This document shows positions 47,503-56,387 of a DNA stretch of 64,000 bases, one piece after another. The notes below the pieces were generated by a model. It searched no databases. It was not told the DNA's origin and saw only the letters and a program-made list of their open reading frames with translations. Each line of letters starts with the position of its first letter. Positions within the stretch are counted from its first letter, which is position 1. This DNA comes from Bacteroidia bacterium (GTDB lineage: Bacteria; Bacteroidota; Ignavibacteria; SZUA-365): contig JAOSJT010000001.1 of the NCBI GenBank assembly GCA_027493955.1, positions 2,095,131 through 2,159,130 of the forward strand, given 5' to 3'. The translations under genes were made by a program, and so were the position numbers.

Positions 47503-48402
47503 TTACTCGATCCGTACTACCCTCTTCACCTCGCCTTCAAGAGAAAGCACATGCTCTTCGACAGGAAGATCGGTGCGGCCGGAGAGCTCGTGGGCCTGCT
47601 GGACGATCATGGAGAGACCGCGGCAGCAGGGAACTTCCATGATGACGGTAATCACCCTGGTGGGACCGCCCTGATTGAAGATGGCTGCGAGTTTTTCGGC
47701 ATAGGGTGCGGTGTTGTCGAGTTTGGGACAGGCCACGACCACGCTGCGTCCGCGGAGATAGCGCTGATGCACTTCGGCGGAGGCGACGGGTCCGCAGGTG
47801 CTGAGCACGACGAGTTCGCGGTTGCGGAAATACGGAGCGGCCGGATGCACGAGATGCAATTGCACGGGCCACTGCCCTAGTTCGGAAGGAATGATCGCGG
47901 GGCTGGCCGCCATGGCGGAGGAAGCTGATGCCGGCTGGGCGTTGCGTTCGATGGACCGCGCTGCGGAACCGGGACAGCCTCCGCTGATGGCCCCGGGATG
48001 CCCTTGCGGAATGTGCAGAGGAACGACCTCCTGCACCGGCGCGCGATGCAGTTCGCGCTGTGCGCTTCCCGGACATCCGCCGCCCTGCGCGTGCTGATGC
48101 GCATGCTGTCCTTCGTGACGGCTCTGGGCCTGTTCGTAACGGCGAACGGCCTCGATGCCGCCGGTTTTGAGCAAATGCGCGCGGGTGGCTTCGTCGTCGA
48201 ATTCGGGCGCGGCGCGTTTTACCACTTTCAGGGCGCCGGTGGGACAAACGCCCACGCAGTCGCCAAAACCGTCGCAGAATTCCTCCTTCACCAGACGGGC
48301 TTTGCCGTTTACTATCTGTATGGCTCCTTCGGCGCAACCGATGACGCAGTCGCCGCAGCCGTCGCACAGTGCTTCGTTTATTTCAATGATATCACGTGTC
48401 AT
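47503..48402 (-). CDS. Ferredoxin-type Fe-S protein with one incomplete cluster motif
   Basis: Start ATG at 48400-48402 (299 aa), with GGAG upstream. The N-terminus is a two-cluster ferredoxin. The first motif is CDGCGDCVIGC (C13, C16, C19, C23). The second is CDGFGDCVGVC (C43, Phe46, C49, C53), so the second Cys of the second motif is missing and a 3Fe-4S cluster is possible. A His- and Gly-rich linker with two CPGSA motifs (GGGCPGSAQ and GGCPGSAAR) follows. A C-terminal domain has STCGPVASAEV, VVACPKLDN and MEVPCCRG. It is a predicted electron-transfer or metal-handling protein; no partner enzyme is adjacent. Confidence 0.88.
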   Translation of the reverse strand: MTRDIIEINEALCDGCGDCVIGCAEGAIQIVNGKARLVKEEFCDGFGDCVGVCPTGALKVVKRAAPEFDDEATRAHLLKTGGIEAVRRYEQAQSRHEGQHAHQHAQGGGCPGSAQRELHRAPVQEVVPLHIPQGHPGAISGGCPGSAARSIERNAQPASASSAMAASPAIIPSELGQWPVQLHLVHPAAPYFRNRELVVLSTCGPVASAEVHQRYLRGRSVVVACPKLDNTAPYAEKLAAIFNQGGPTRVITVIMEVPCCRGLSMIVQQAHELSGRTDLPVEEHVLSLEGEVKRVVRIE

Positions 48403-48617
48403 GTGTTGCTCCAGTGTTTCGAGATGTTCGATCAACCTTCTGCAAAGTATCATGAACAGCACAATCGATGCCTTGATCCAGGTCAAGCCGCCGGGGATGA
48501 TGCGTATCTTCCTGCGTATCAGATAGGGGTCAAAATTCGCATTTCGTGCAGGGCTTGCTTGCGAAGCGGTCTAATCAAACCTGGCAGCGAATTCTGGATC
48601 CCCCTCCCCCCATCATG

Positions 48618-48643
48618 TAGAGACGTCGCATGCAACGTCTCTA
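48618..48643. repeat. Near-perfect 26-bp palindrome
   Basis: TAGAGACGT (48618-48626) and ACGTCTCTA (48635-48643) flank a near-palindromic core CGCATGCA. It resembles short interspersed palindromes known in many bacterial intergenic regions. I could not find a second copy here. Confidence 0.7.
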
Positions 48644-48710
48644 TAGCTACGGGCACTCCGCTCGGCGAATTACATGGTGGGATCGGGACTCGTTAAAACC
48701 GCGAAGACCG

Positions 48711-48810
48711 GATGTAGGCCCTTCTCCGCCTGATGCGTACACGACCGTGGAAACCTGCGCCTCAAACTCACGCCGTGCTGCGGTCGTTGCGCTCAGGGTG
48801 ACGGTGTTTG
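48711..48810 (-). repeat. Dispersed approximately 80-bp intergenic repeat, copy B
   Basis: On the minus strand this matches copy A (11982-12070) with a few substitutions and one approximately 10-bp insertion before GAAGGGCCTAC. Confidence 0.9.
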
Positions 48811-48868
48811 TTGGTGTCGCCTTATCCACATGTCATTCACGAAATACACCGCTGTTCGTTCGTTTCAT

Positions 48869-49513
48869 TCAGCGCTTCGCGAATTTGTAATGCGTCACCC
48901 CCGGTGCCGCGACGATTCTGATCAGGCCGAAATTTCGCAGATGCTCTCCGAGCCCTTCGAGCAGGTGCTCGCCCGTGCCGAGGAATATGGGCACCAGGCT
49001 GATTTCCATTTCGTTCACCAGTCCGGCTTTCAGATATTGCCGCGCTGCAAGCGCTCCGCCGGCGAGGGCGACATCGAGGCCGCCGGCGAGTTCGCGCGCC
49101 TGCCACAATGCGGCCTCGATACCCCCGGTGACGAAATAGAATGTCGTGCCGCCCTCGAGCTGCAATGGCTCTCTCGGATAATGCGTCAAAACGATCACGG
49201 GGTGATGAAATGGAGGATTGCTTCCCCACCAGCCGTTCCAGGGATGCTCCTCTTTCCAGCGGCCCGGATGACCACCGAACATATTCCTGCCCATGATAGT
49301 GGCGCCGATGCCGGCACGCGATTCCTCGATGACCGCGGTGCTTTCGTTCGACTCGCCGCCTTCAAGACCATGCATCGAGCGCCAGGTTGCGAGTGGGAAC
49401 ACCCATTCGTGCAGCCGTTCGCCGCCGACACCCAGCGGATGGTCGACACTCTGCTGCGGTCCAGCGACGAAGCCGTCTAACGACATGGATATCCGGAATC
49501 GTAATTTCTGCAT
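48869..49513 (-). CDS. Dihydrofolate-reductase-like / RibD C-terminal family protein
   Basis: This 214-aa NADPH-binding reductase-fold protein has MSLDGFVAGPQQS, MGRNMFGGHPG and VALAGGALAARQYLKAGLVNEMEISLVPIFLG. The family is usually annotated dihydrofolate reductase family protein or RibD C-terminal domain. The reaction is unknown; most members are not true DHFR. It is cotranscribed with the VOC protein (2-bp gap). Confidence 0.9.
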   Translation of the reverse strand: MQKLRFRISMSLDGFVAGPQQSVDHPLGVGGERLHEWVFPLATWRSMHGLEGGESNESTAVIEESRAGIGATIMGRNMFGGHPGRWKEEHPWNGWWGSNPPFHHPVIVLTHYPREPLQLEGGTTFYFVTGGIEAALWQARELAGGLDVALAGGALAARQYLKAGLVNEMEISLVPIFLGTGEHLLEGLGEHLRNFGLIRIVAAPGVTHYKFAKR

Positions 49514-49515
49514 CG

Positions 49516-49914
49516 CTACCGCGCCTCCGGATCCGCCTGATGCACGCCGAAGATATTCCCTTCGGTATCTTTGTAATAACCCTGCCAGGCCATGCCGACC
49601 AGCGCCATCTTGGGCAACGCCACGGTTCCACCTGCGGCTATGATTTTTTCGTGAATGCTGTCGTAGTCATCCACTTGTACGGTGCAGACGTAGGCGTTGA
49701 CCGCTGCGCCTTCCATCGGATCGCCGCCCATGCGCGCCATCAATCCGCCGTTGATGCCCGGCTCCGTGCTGCCATCCGGTGCCGTCATCACGCCCCAGTA
49801 CGGCGGCTGCTCCATCCACAAGGGGAAGTCCCAGCCGAAAACGGATTGGTAAAACGCGCGCGCCCGATCGGGATCGGCGGCATGGATTTCGAAATGCACG
49901 ATTCTGTTATTCAT
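49516..49914 (-). CDS. VOC (glyoxalase/bleomycin-resistance) family protein
   Basis: Start ATG at 49912-49914 (132 aa). The single VOC fold has IVHFEIHAADPDRARAFYQSVFGW and a C-terminal DTEGNIFGVHQ; His and Glu are probable metal ligands. Substrate is unknown. Such proteins are often listed as lactoylglutathione-lyase-like, which should not be taken literally. It precedes the DHFR-like gene in the transcription direction. Confidence 0.9.
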   Translation of the reverse strand: MNNRIVHFEIHAADPDRARAFYQSVFGWDFPLWMEQPPYWGVMTAPDGSTEPGINGGLMARMGGDPMEGAAVNAYVCTVQVDDYDSIHEKIIAAGGTVALPKMALVGMAWQGYYKDTEGNIFGVHQADPEAR

Positions 49915-50030
49915 AGCTATCCGACTCCTTTGTAGTAACGATGAGGAAATTTCTGTATCAGCGAAAGTATTCCTTTCCGTACTGCGTCGCCCCGTCATCA
50001 GAGGCAACGCGGTACGGGAGCGGAAACCAG

Positions 50031-50633
50031 TTACCTTTTCCGCTTCGATTTTGGCTTTCCGGCTTTTCCTCGATTCTCCTCGGCCCGGAATAGCACGATC
50101 TTGCGGATAAGCTTCGCGGGGAGGGGCCTGTCGAGAGGAAATTGCACCGAGCCCCTGGCGTTTTTGTACATGGCGATTTCGTCCCTGAACCTGGCGATAC
50201 CGCTGCTGCCCGGGTAGAAGCCGATATGATGGTCGTAGCCCGCGAAGTGGACGAGATTTCCGAACAGGTCGAAGGTCGGGATCTGATAGGAAAGCTTCTC
50301 CTTCGCATCGGGCGCGGCCTCGCGGATGATGCGGCGTATTTCGGAAAGTTTTTCCTGAATCTGCGGCGAAAAGCGCGCGATATATTCGTCAATGACGTTC
50401 GCTTCTCGCTGCATGTGTACCGGTACTGCCGTCGCTGCACTACCGCCGAGACCAAGCCCCAGCGATACCAGCTCCGCTTCTATTACTTTCAGTGCGTTCG
50501 GACCGATGCCGTGCAGCGCAGCGATGGCCGCTCTGTCAAAGCGCGCGAGGTCCTCGACATGCGAGAGCCCCAGACTTTGCAGCGCACGCCGGGCGGGAGC
50601 GCTGAGTTTCGGATAGAAGTCCTCTAATTTCAT
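50031..50633 (-). CDS. HhH/alpha-CTD-like plus DUF1801 domain protein
   Basis: Start ATG at 50631-50633 (200 aa), with GGAAAGGA upstream. The N-terminal approximately 60 residues (LSAPARRALQSLGLSHVEDLARFDRAAIAALHGIGPNALKVIEAEL) form a helix-hairpin-helix unit like the RNA polymerase alpha C-terminal domain. Residues about 85-190 are a DUF1801/YdhG domain (IDEYIARFSPQIQEKLSEIRRIIREAAPDAKEKLSYQIPTF), ending in a basic tail (KAGKPKSKRKR). DUF1801 is of unclear biochemical function. Confidence 0.87.
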   Translation of the reverse strand: MKLEDFYPKLSAPARRALQSLGLSHVEDLARFDRAAIAALHGIGPNALKVIEAELVSLGLGLGGSAATAVPVHMQREANVIDEYIARFSPQIQEKLSEIRRIIREAAPDAKEKLSYQIPTFDLFGNLVHFAGYDHHIGFYPGSSGIARFRDEIAMYKNARGSVQFPLDRPLPAKLIRKIVLFRAEENRGKAGKPKSKRKR

Positions 50634-51033
50634 GTGTTTTCCTTTCCGGTCCGATTGCGGAAGGTGTATCCGCACCGTGCCTATCGTTGGCGATGCTTCC
50701 GCGTCGGCGACAAAGCGGAAGCATGCGGCTTCCGGAAACTCCTTGACACCGGAGAACGGAGCTGACAACTGTCACCACGTACAATGCATCGCTCACGGCG
50801 TTATGCACTTCGCGCGATCCGTCACTGCTTGTGTGTGATGCGTCGGGTGATAATATCCGCAGAGCCGGGAGGAAATGCAAATGCGCGAACACACACGCAC
50901 AACCCGGCCCGTTGCGTTCAGATCATCATGCAACGTGTAAATCGTCGCTTCGCGGAAAAGCGTGTGGCATGCTGTGATTCGGGGTGCTCCATCGGGGTGA
51001 ACGTGCGGGCATGCGGGCTTCCATGCCCCCTCG
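50634..51033. other. Gap upstream of HhH-DUF1801 gene
   Basis: In these 400 bp I see no gene or repeat. The promoter of the downstream minus-strand gene should be here, but I cannot single out boxes. Confidence 0.5.
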
Positions 51034-52593
51034 TCAAATGCGATATCCGAGGAGAAATGAAATAGTCGGGTAGGCTTTCATTTCGCGTTTGGTCGTATAT
51101 AGCCATTGGTTTCCGACGCGATAGGCGTCCGGATCGAAGCGCATCAGGGCTGGTTGTATGAGCACGCGGCATTGGACTTCCATATGCAGTGCTTCCTCAT
51201 CATAGGCCGCTGCAAGTGTCCATGATGTTTCCTGAAGGACCTTCACCGGCGGTACCGGGATCTCTCGCCACTTCGTCGCAGAACTTCTATCATAGAGCCA
51301 GACAGAGCGAATGTCCAGTCTGTGTTCGGCACGCATCCATGTGCATCCGGCAAGAATGGACATTTGCTTCCCTGCCGGAAGCGATGCGAGTAATTCACCC
51401 GACAGATAGGTCAATCCGCCCGCGACACGCCCGCGGAGGGCAAGCAGTGTCTCTCCTTCCGCGTTCCGCAGCAGAGGGTACTCCCGCGCAAAGGTCAGTC
51501 CGATTCCGGTATTGTACAGTTGCGCCTTTGTGCCATACACGCTCAGCACATACTCTCCTCCCGCCCACAGAAGCGAATGGGCATTTCCGCTTCCCGAAGC
51601 GGGGTCGTTCAACGTATCACTGACGCCAGAGGGACGGAAATGCGCCGCCTCCAAAGCCCGTAGTCTCTCGGAGACTGGTTGAGGAACAGGTACCGTTCTG
51701 ATTTCACCCAGAAACTCACTGATGACGTCGCGACGTTTTTTCGGATCCGGCGGAAACTCGACGCTCGCGGGCAGTCGGGTGTTCTCTCCCAACGCGCCGA
51801 GCGTCAGAGCCAGTGGAAGAGCCATCATTGCGCTGACAAAGGTGTCGCTGAGAATCTCATCTGCTACTTTGTAAGGGACGTCGATGGCGTCACGCTCTCT
51901 GCTCAGAAATTTCTGCACCATTCCCGTCGTGAGCACAAAGGGTATAGCGAAGGCGTGAAAGAATCCCGCCGGCGCACGATAGTGCAGATCCATGAGTGAG
52001 TCATACGGCACTCTCCGCAGTCGTATCGCGATTGTGTCGGGGTGATGATGCGGCTCTCCGCTCCAGACGTAGACGCCGCTTTCATCCGCAGCAAGCAGCG
52101 CATACTCAACACGGAGCGAATCGGAGTAAATGAGCGTGACTCGTTCAGAGGTCCATGCAGGTCGCCTGCACAGTGCGAGGAAGCCGATATCGAGCAATCT
52201 CGGCAACGCGTGGAGCAGGGTGGGATCTTCGATATGCTCCAGAAGGGCTTCGGTATCGGTGCCGCCGCGTCTGTAGGTGATCGCTTCGAAGTTCTCAAGA
52301 TACGTCCGGATGAACGCTGCTTCCTGCTCTTCGAGCAACATTCTGCGGTCGCCCTTCGCGCTATCGCGAACAAGAATCTCGATGTACTTCGGATTCGACC
52401 GTACCTCCGCCGAGGTAAATGTATCGAGCTCGGGAAACAGGCTGAAGTACTCCCGCTCTCCCGCATCGATGACGGAACCGAGACGCGCCCCGAGCGGCTG
52501 AGAGGCATCGAACGACCTGTCTCCGCCATCCACGACCTGGGCGCGGAGATTCCACGAGCACAGCATGAGCAGAACAATGATGAAAAAACGCAT
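51034..52593 (-). CDS. Large exported protein, unknown function (possible outer-membrane end)
   Basis: The frame could start further upstream, but the ATG at 52591-52593 gives a clean signal peptide (FIIVLLMLCSWNLRAQ; 519 aa). I recognise no domain. The N-terminal half is helical with charged loops. The C-terminal half is rich in alternating hydrophobic strands and ends YPTISFLLGYRI, compatible with outer-membrane strands. It is divergent from the XRE regulator gene. No catalytic motif is evident. Confidence 0.7.
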   Translation of the reverse strand: MRFFIIVLLMLCSWNLRAQVVDGGDRSFDASQPLGARLGSVIDAGEREYFSLFPELDTFTSAEVRSNPKYIEILVRDSAKGDRRMLLEEQEAAFIRTYLENFEAITYRRGGTDTEALLEHIEDPTLLHALPRLLDIGFLALCRRPAWTSERVTLIYSDSLRVEYALLAADESGVYVWSGEPHHHPDTIAIRLRRVPYDSLMDLHYRAPAGFFHAFAIPFVLTTGMVQKFLSRERDAIDVPYKVADEILSDTFVSAMMALPLALTLGALGENTRLPASVEFPPDPKKRRDVISEFLGEIRTVPVPQPVSERLRALEAAHFRPSGVSDTLNDPASGSGNAHSLLWAGGEYVLSVYGTKAQLYNTGIGLTFAREYPLLRNAEGETLLALRGRVAGGLTYLSGELLASLPAGKQMSILAGCTWMRAEHRLDIRSVWLYDRSSATKWREIPVPPVKVLQETSWTLAAAYDEEALHMEVQCRVLIQPALMRFDPDAYRVGNQWLYTTKREMKAYPTISFLLGYRI

Positions 52594-52748
52594 GCACAAA
52601 TATACAGCGGATATGTGTATCCTGTACACGCCCGCAGTGCCATTATTCGCGACCGTACGAAAAAATGCACCCGGAAGCTGCGGTACACCCCGTCGTATGG
52701 CACAACGGCCGATCCGGCAGAACGCAGCAGCACGTCTGTCAAATTAAC

Positions 52749-52777
52749 TTGACATTGCGGTTTCGGTATTGTAGATT
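52749..52777 (+). promoter_or_regulatory. Promoter of the XRE regulator gene
   Basis: A perfect -35 box TTGACA (52749-52754), a 17-nt spacer and a -10 box TAGATT (52772-52777) stand 5 nt before the GTG start. A start point 6-8 nt after the -10 box would fall on or next to the GTG, so the mRNA should be leaderless or nearly so. Confidence 0.75.
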
Positions 52778-52782
52778 GCAAC

Positions 52783-53004
52783 GTGAATGAAGCAGGATAT
52801 ATCGCATCGCGGCTTCGTGAGATACGCACCGAAGCGGGTTTGACGCAGGGGCAGCTTGCCGAACGCGTCGAGGTCAGCCGGCAGACCATCAACTACGTTG
52901 AAAACGGCACCTACTGCCCGTCGACCTATCTGGCCTTGCGCATTGCCGCCGAGTTGGGTGTGACGGTAGAACACATTTTTTTTCTCAAGGACGAGAAGGA
53001 ATGA
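52783..53004 (+). CDS. XRE/Cro-type transcriptional regulator
   Basis: This 73-aa single helix-turn-helix protein (AGLTQGQLAERVEVSRQTINYVENGTYCPSTYLALRIAAELG) is of the small YgzD/YvaO-like class. It starts with GTG (52783) and has no Shine-Dalgarno, consistent with the leaderless reading. The membrane protein gene follows after 4 bp, an arrangement (small HTH plus multi-TM partner) common in Bacteroidetes and Firmicutes. Confidence 0.93.
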   Translation: MNEAGYIASRLREIRTEAGLTQGQLAERVEVSRQTINYVENGTYCPSTYLALRIAAELGVTVEHIFFLKDEKE

Positions 53005-53008
53005 CACC

Positions 53009-53464
53009 ATGTTTGACGTACGACGCGATGAGCGCTTGAACGCCGTTCAGCACAGAGCGGGGTTCATAGCATTCTGGAGTTATTGGGGCATGAGCCTGAT
53101 CCTCCTCATCCTCCTGAAAAGTTTTGATGACGAGGCACTGCACGATCCGTACTTTGTGCTTGCGGTCCCCTGGCTCGGCAGCATGATGCTTTACGTGTTC
53201 CTGCATTTCGGGAAGGGCTTCTTTCGGACGATACGCGACGAGGCGAATAAATCGCCGAAGCAAACGCGCGAAACCAGAGTGCGTCTGCTGCTGGGCACGG
53301 TGCTCTTTGCTGTGACGATGTTCCTGATTAAGCGCTTCAATATTTTCGACGATGAAGCTGCGACCATTGGATCGGATCTGCTGGAATCATGCGTCATCGC
53401 CGTGATATTTGGTTTGACGCTGTGGTTTACCCAGGCCCGGAAACTGCGGGAGCGGGAGGAGTGA
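53009..53464 (+). CDS. Small multi-pass membrane protein paired with XRE regulator
   Basis: This 151-aa protein has about four hydrophobic segments (residues about 25-37, 49-68, 90-107 and 130-143) and a charged C-terminus (RKLREREE). No named domain. The tight spacing to the regulator suggests that the membrane protein either senses a signal for it or is its main target. Confidence 0.8.
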   Translation: MFDVRRDERLNAVQHRAGFIAFWSYWGMSLILLILLKSFDDEALHDPYFVLAVPWLGSMMLYVFLHFGKGFFRTIRDEANKSPKQTRETRVRLLLGTVLFAVTMFLIKRFNIFDDEAATIGSDLLESCVIAVIFGLTLWFTQARKLREREE

Positions 53465-53561
53465 CATTGGACATCACGGTACACTCCAGAGTCGACTTGT
53501 TTCCCGGTCTTGCCCTGGTGCTGCGTGCACTTGCCGGACCGTTCAGGTATCCGTCGAGAAG

Positions 53562-54062
53562 CTAGGATATCCACATCGTCGAAGCGCGCCAGACACGCCA
53601 AAATCCGTCTTCGCGCTTCAATTGCAGGAGTTCCCCTTTTGCGCCGAGTCCGGCGAAAAAATATCCCGCGTACACGATTGCGGAGGCGTTGCCGGTTATC
53701 GTCACCGAAGCGGTCCAGACCAACCACCCCGCCCCCGCGAAATCCGCATGAGACACGCCTCCTACACCGATAGCGCATTGTTCGTATGCGCGGTACGGCA
53801 GCGGGACCGCACGAAGACGATCGACGAGCCATGAGGGCGGAGCGTGTAATTCCGCACGGGACAGTTCTCCCGCCGTGACATCCGTCATCACGGCAAGGGT
53901 GAAGAATTCAACGAAGGCCGTGTCGATCGATGTGATTTCATACCGTACAGCCGCCTCCAGTATTGCCCTTTCGGTATTGACGGCTGGTTCCACCGAGCTT
54001 TCCGAACACGCCGACAGCCACGACAGCACAAAAGCAAGCACGATCAGCTTCGTCCAGCGCAT
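53562..54062 (-). CDS. Small lipoprotein, unknown function
   Basis: Start ATG at 54060-54062 (166 aa), overlapping the stop of the next upstream gene (ATGA). A lipobox (LSWLSAC) follows a short signal sequence. The remainder has no motif that I recognise; the C-terminal half is hydrophobic/aromatic (GWLVWTASVTITGNASAIVYAGYFFAG). It is cotranscribed with the other small lipoprotein. Confidence 0.75.
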   Translation of the reverse strand: MRWTKLIVLAFVLSWLSACSESSVEPAVNTERAILEAAVRYEITSIDTAFVEFFTLAVMTDVTAGELSRAELHAPPSWLVDRLRAVPLPYRAYEQCAIGVGGVSHADFAGAGWLVWTASVTITGNASAIVYAGYFFAGLGAKGELLQLKREDGFWRVWRASTMWIS

Positions 54063-54604
54063 CACCAACCCTCCATCCGCTTGTAGTAGTACTGCAGAGA
54101 AGCGGGCACCCAGTCGCCGTCCTCGTAGCGTATATGGAAGGCCGCGTATGCCTTGCGGTAGTTGCGAAAGAACATCCCGCACACGATGACCAGATGCGTC
54201 GCGTCAATGCGTTGTATAGTATGGGTGAAACAAGCCGAGGCGAGTTCCCGCGTGTCGGTCGTGCGCCATCCTTGCCCCCACCCATATGCGTCCGTTGTAT
54301 CCACGAGATCGTGCATGTGCAAAATCCTGATGGGCAGGTCATCGAGACGAGCAAGAAACGCATCCGGATGGCTGCGGGTGACCACCGGCCAGAACAGTCC
54401 GTCATCCAGAGAATCACCGATAGTAACGCCCATGGCCGTACAATCCAGTGTATCGATGCGTAAATCCTGATACAACGCGCGATATGCAAGCTCCCTGATT
54501 TCGTCCTCATCGTACGATGCATTCATCGCTTCCTCCTCACAGGCGGTGAGAACCAGAAGGCAGGACAGAAGCCGCACGGAGACAAACAGAATCCTTCGTC
54601 TCAT
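54062..54604 (-). CDS. Small lipoprotein, unknown function
   Basis: Start ATG at 54602-54604 (180 aa), with GGAAG upstream and lipobox LLVLTAC. A nearby ATG 12 nt upstream is also possible. The C-terminal part (IDATHLVIVCGMFFRNYRKAYAAFHIRYEDGDWVPASLQYYY) has the spacing of the NTF2/DUF-like envelope proteins, but I cannot assign a family. It overlaps the downstream lipoprotein by one base. Confidence 0.75.
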   Translation of the reverse strand: MRRRILFVSVRLLSCLLVLTACEEEAMNASYDEDEIRELAYRALYQDLRIDTLDCTAMGVTIGDSLDDGLFWPVVTRSHPDAFLARLDDLPIRILHMHDLVDTTDAYGWGQGWRTTDTRELASACFTHTIQRIDATHLVIVCGMFFRNYRKAYAAFHIRYEDGDWVPASLQYYYKRMEGW

Positions 54605-54775
54605 CTTTTCTTCCATTATGCAAAAGAATCTTGGGCTCAGAAACGCATACAGAACAGTAGACACCGCACACTGAAATCCGTTACAAAACGAATTGCGCGC
54701 TTTTATCAGTGAAACCGCAACACCGTATCGGCACTCCGTCGCCTCCCGCTGCCTCCGTTGCCATTTCAACTGCGC

Positions 54776-54804
54776 TTGACAATGGCGGGAATTGCAGCCA
54801 TCTT
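54776..54804 (+). promoter_or_regulatory. Candidate promoter of the TPR lipoprotein gene
   Basis: A perfect TTGACA (54776-54781) is followed after 17 nt by CATCTT (54799-54804), with CATCTTTA also fitting the -7 element of Bacteroidetes promoters. The distance between boxes is identical to that of the XRE promoter. It lies about 100 bp upstream of the gene start. Confidence 0.6.
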
Positions 54805-54902
54805 TAGCGGTCACTTCTTCTTACTTCCGATCGCCGCCTGTTTTCTGCCCCGTGGCGTGGCGCGTCCCGGTTGCATCATTCTCACCATCACGGAGAACTG
54901 TT

Positions 54903-56387
54903 ATGAGACCATTGTATAGATTTGCCCTTCCTGTCATCGCCCTGGGTTGCATCGCGCTGGCTTCCTGCGGCAGTCCGACAAAAACGGACGACGACATACC
55001 CGTCACGACGGCGTCGGAGGAGGCGCGCTCCGCCTTCATCGACGGACGCCAGGCCTGGGAGGCCGGACGCGTCGAGCAGGCGCGCGACGCGTTCGATACG
55101 GCCATTGCAGCCGATCCCGCCTTCGCCCTGGCGTATCTGTATCGAGCGCGGTCGGCATCGTCGGCTGTCGAATGGAAAGCCTTTGTCGATAAAGCCCTCG
55201 CCAACAAGGCAACGGCCAGCGAAGGCGAAAAAATCCTCATCGACCTGACAGCGACGCGGCTGGACGATGATGTTCAAGGGGCACTGGTGCTCGCGGAGAA
55301 ACTGGTGCACGCATTTCCAACATCGGCGCGTGCGCAGCATGAACTGGCCGATGCCTATGCGGACATGCGCAAAACGACCGAAGCCCGGACCGCCCTGCTG
55401 AAAGCGACCGAACTGGACGGGAAGTGGGGTCGGGCCTTCGGCAGCCTCGCCATGTCCTATGTTTTCGATGCGCCTCGGGATCTCGCAAAGGCGGAAGAGT
55501 ATGCCAAGCAATACACCACGCTCGATCCGCAGGAACCCAACGCCCAGATTATCCTCGGCGATGTATTCCGCGCACAAGTGGAACTCGAGAAAGCACGCGA
55601 CGCGTACGCGAAAGCAGCGGAGCTGGATGCATCGAGCAGCGTAGCGCTTTCGAAGAAGGGTCATGTGGAAACCTTCCTCGGTAATTATGACGCCGCCCGT
55701 GCGGATTTTGAATCGGCTGCACAGAAAACCTCCCGCTGGCAGGCCGGGCCGAAGAATATGGCCACGTTTACCTGGTTGTATGCAGGAGACGCGAAGGCCG
55801 CGCTCGCGGCAAACGAAGCGGTGATCGCTGCCCTCCCGACTCTCATTTCCGACACGGACCAGCTGGATCAGGCCATGCTGAACACCTACGCCAATCGCTG
55901 CTACATCGCTGCGGATACGCGAGCGTTCGACATCGCGGAGCAGGCGTATGCAAAACATGCCGAAATCGCACGTACTATCGCCGCCGCCCTGCAGAATCCC
56001 ATGTTCGTCAAGTATACCGAATCCAACCTGGCTCTGCTCGAAGGACACATGCTCGCCCGGAAGGGAGAGCTTGCTGCGGCCGCTGCCTTGGCGGACAAAG
56101 CCGAACGTGAACTCCAGGGCACGAACGATCCTCGTGCGATGAACGGTGTGCATTTTCTGCGCGGCCTCGTGGCGCATCTGAGTGGTAAGCAGCAAGACGC
56201 CATCGGTCACTTCACTCCGATCAGCAACGAGATGATCGAAGCAAGATACTATGCCGCTCTGGCGCACGAGGCACTCGGAGAAAAGGAACAGGCGTTGAAA
56301 CTGTACAAGGAGGTCGTTGACTGGAATTTCAACGATATCCAGTACGCTCTCGTACGCAGCAAGGCGGTTGCGAAGCTGAAATCCTGA
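54903..56387 (+). CDS. TPR-repeat lipoprotein
   Basis: Start ATG at 54903 (494 aa), with ACGGAGAACTG upstream. The signal peptide ends in lipobox ALASC. Nearly the whole mature protein is TPR-like helical pairs (AWEAGRVEQARDAFDTAIAADPAFALAYL, AKAAELDASSSVALSKKGHVETFLGNYDAARADF, AYLYRARSASS). TPR lipoproteins act as scaffolds; the specific partner is unknown. It is bounded by a candidate promoter upstream and has no same-strand neighbour immediately downstream. Confidence 0.9.
   Translation: MRPLYRFALPVIALGCIALASCGSPTKTDDDIPVTTASEEARSAFIDGRQAWEAGRVEQARDAFDTAIAADPAFALAYLYRARSASSAVEWKAFVDKALANKATASEGEKILIDLTATRLDDDVQGALVLAEKLVHAFPTSARAQHELADAYADMRKTTEARTALLKATELDGKWGRAFGSLAMSYVFDAPRDLAKAEEYAKQYTTLDPQEPNAQIILGDVFRAQVELEKARDAYAKAAELDASSSVALSKKGHVETFLGNYDAARADFESAAQKTSRWQAGPKNMATFTWLYAGDAKAALAANEAVIAALPTLISDTDQLDQAMLNTYANRCYIAADTRAFDIAEQAYAKHAEIARTIAAALQNPMFVKYTESNLALLEGHMLARKGELAAAAALADKAERELQGTNDPRAMNGVHFLRGLVAHLSGKQQDAIGHFTPISNEMIEARYYAALAHEALGEKEQALKLYKEVVDWNFNDIQYALVRSKAVAKLKS

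Larger units (their letters stand above)
48403..48868. other. Non-coding gap with palindrome and dispersed repeat
   Basis: These 466 bp hold no supportable gene. They hold a 26-bp near-perfect palindrome (48618-48643) and the second copy of the approximately 80-bp dispersed repeat (48711-48810). Confidence 0.65.
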
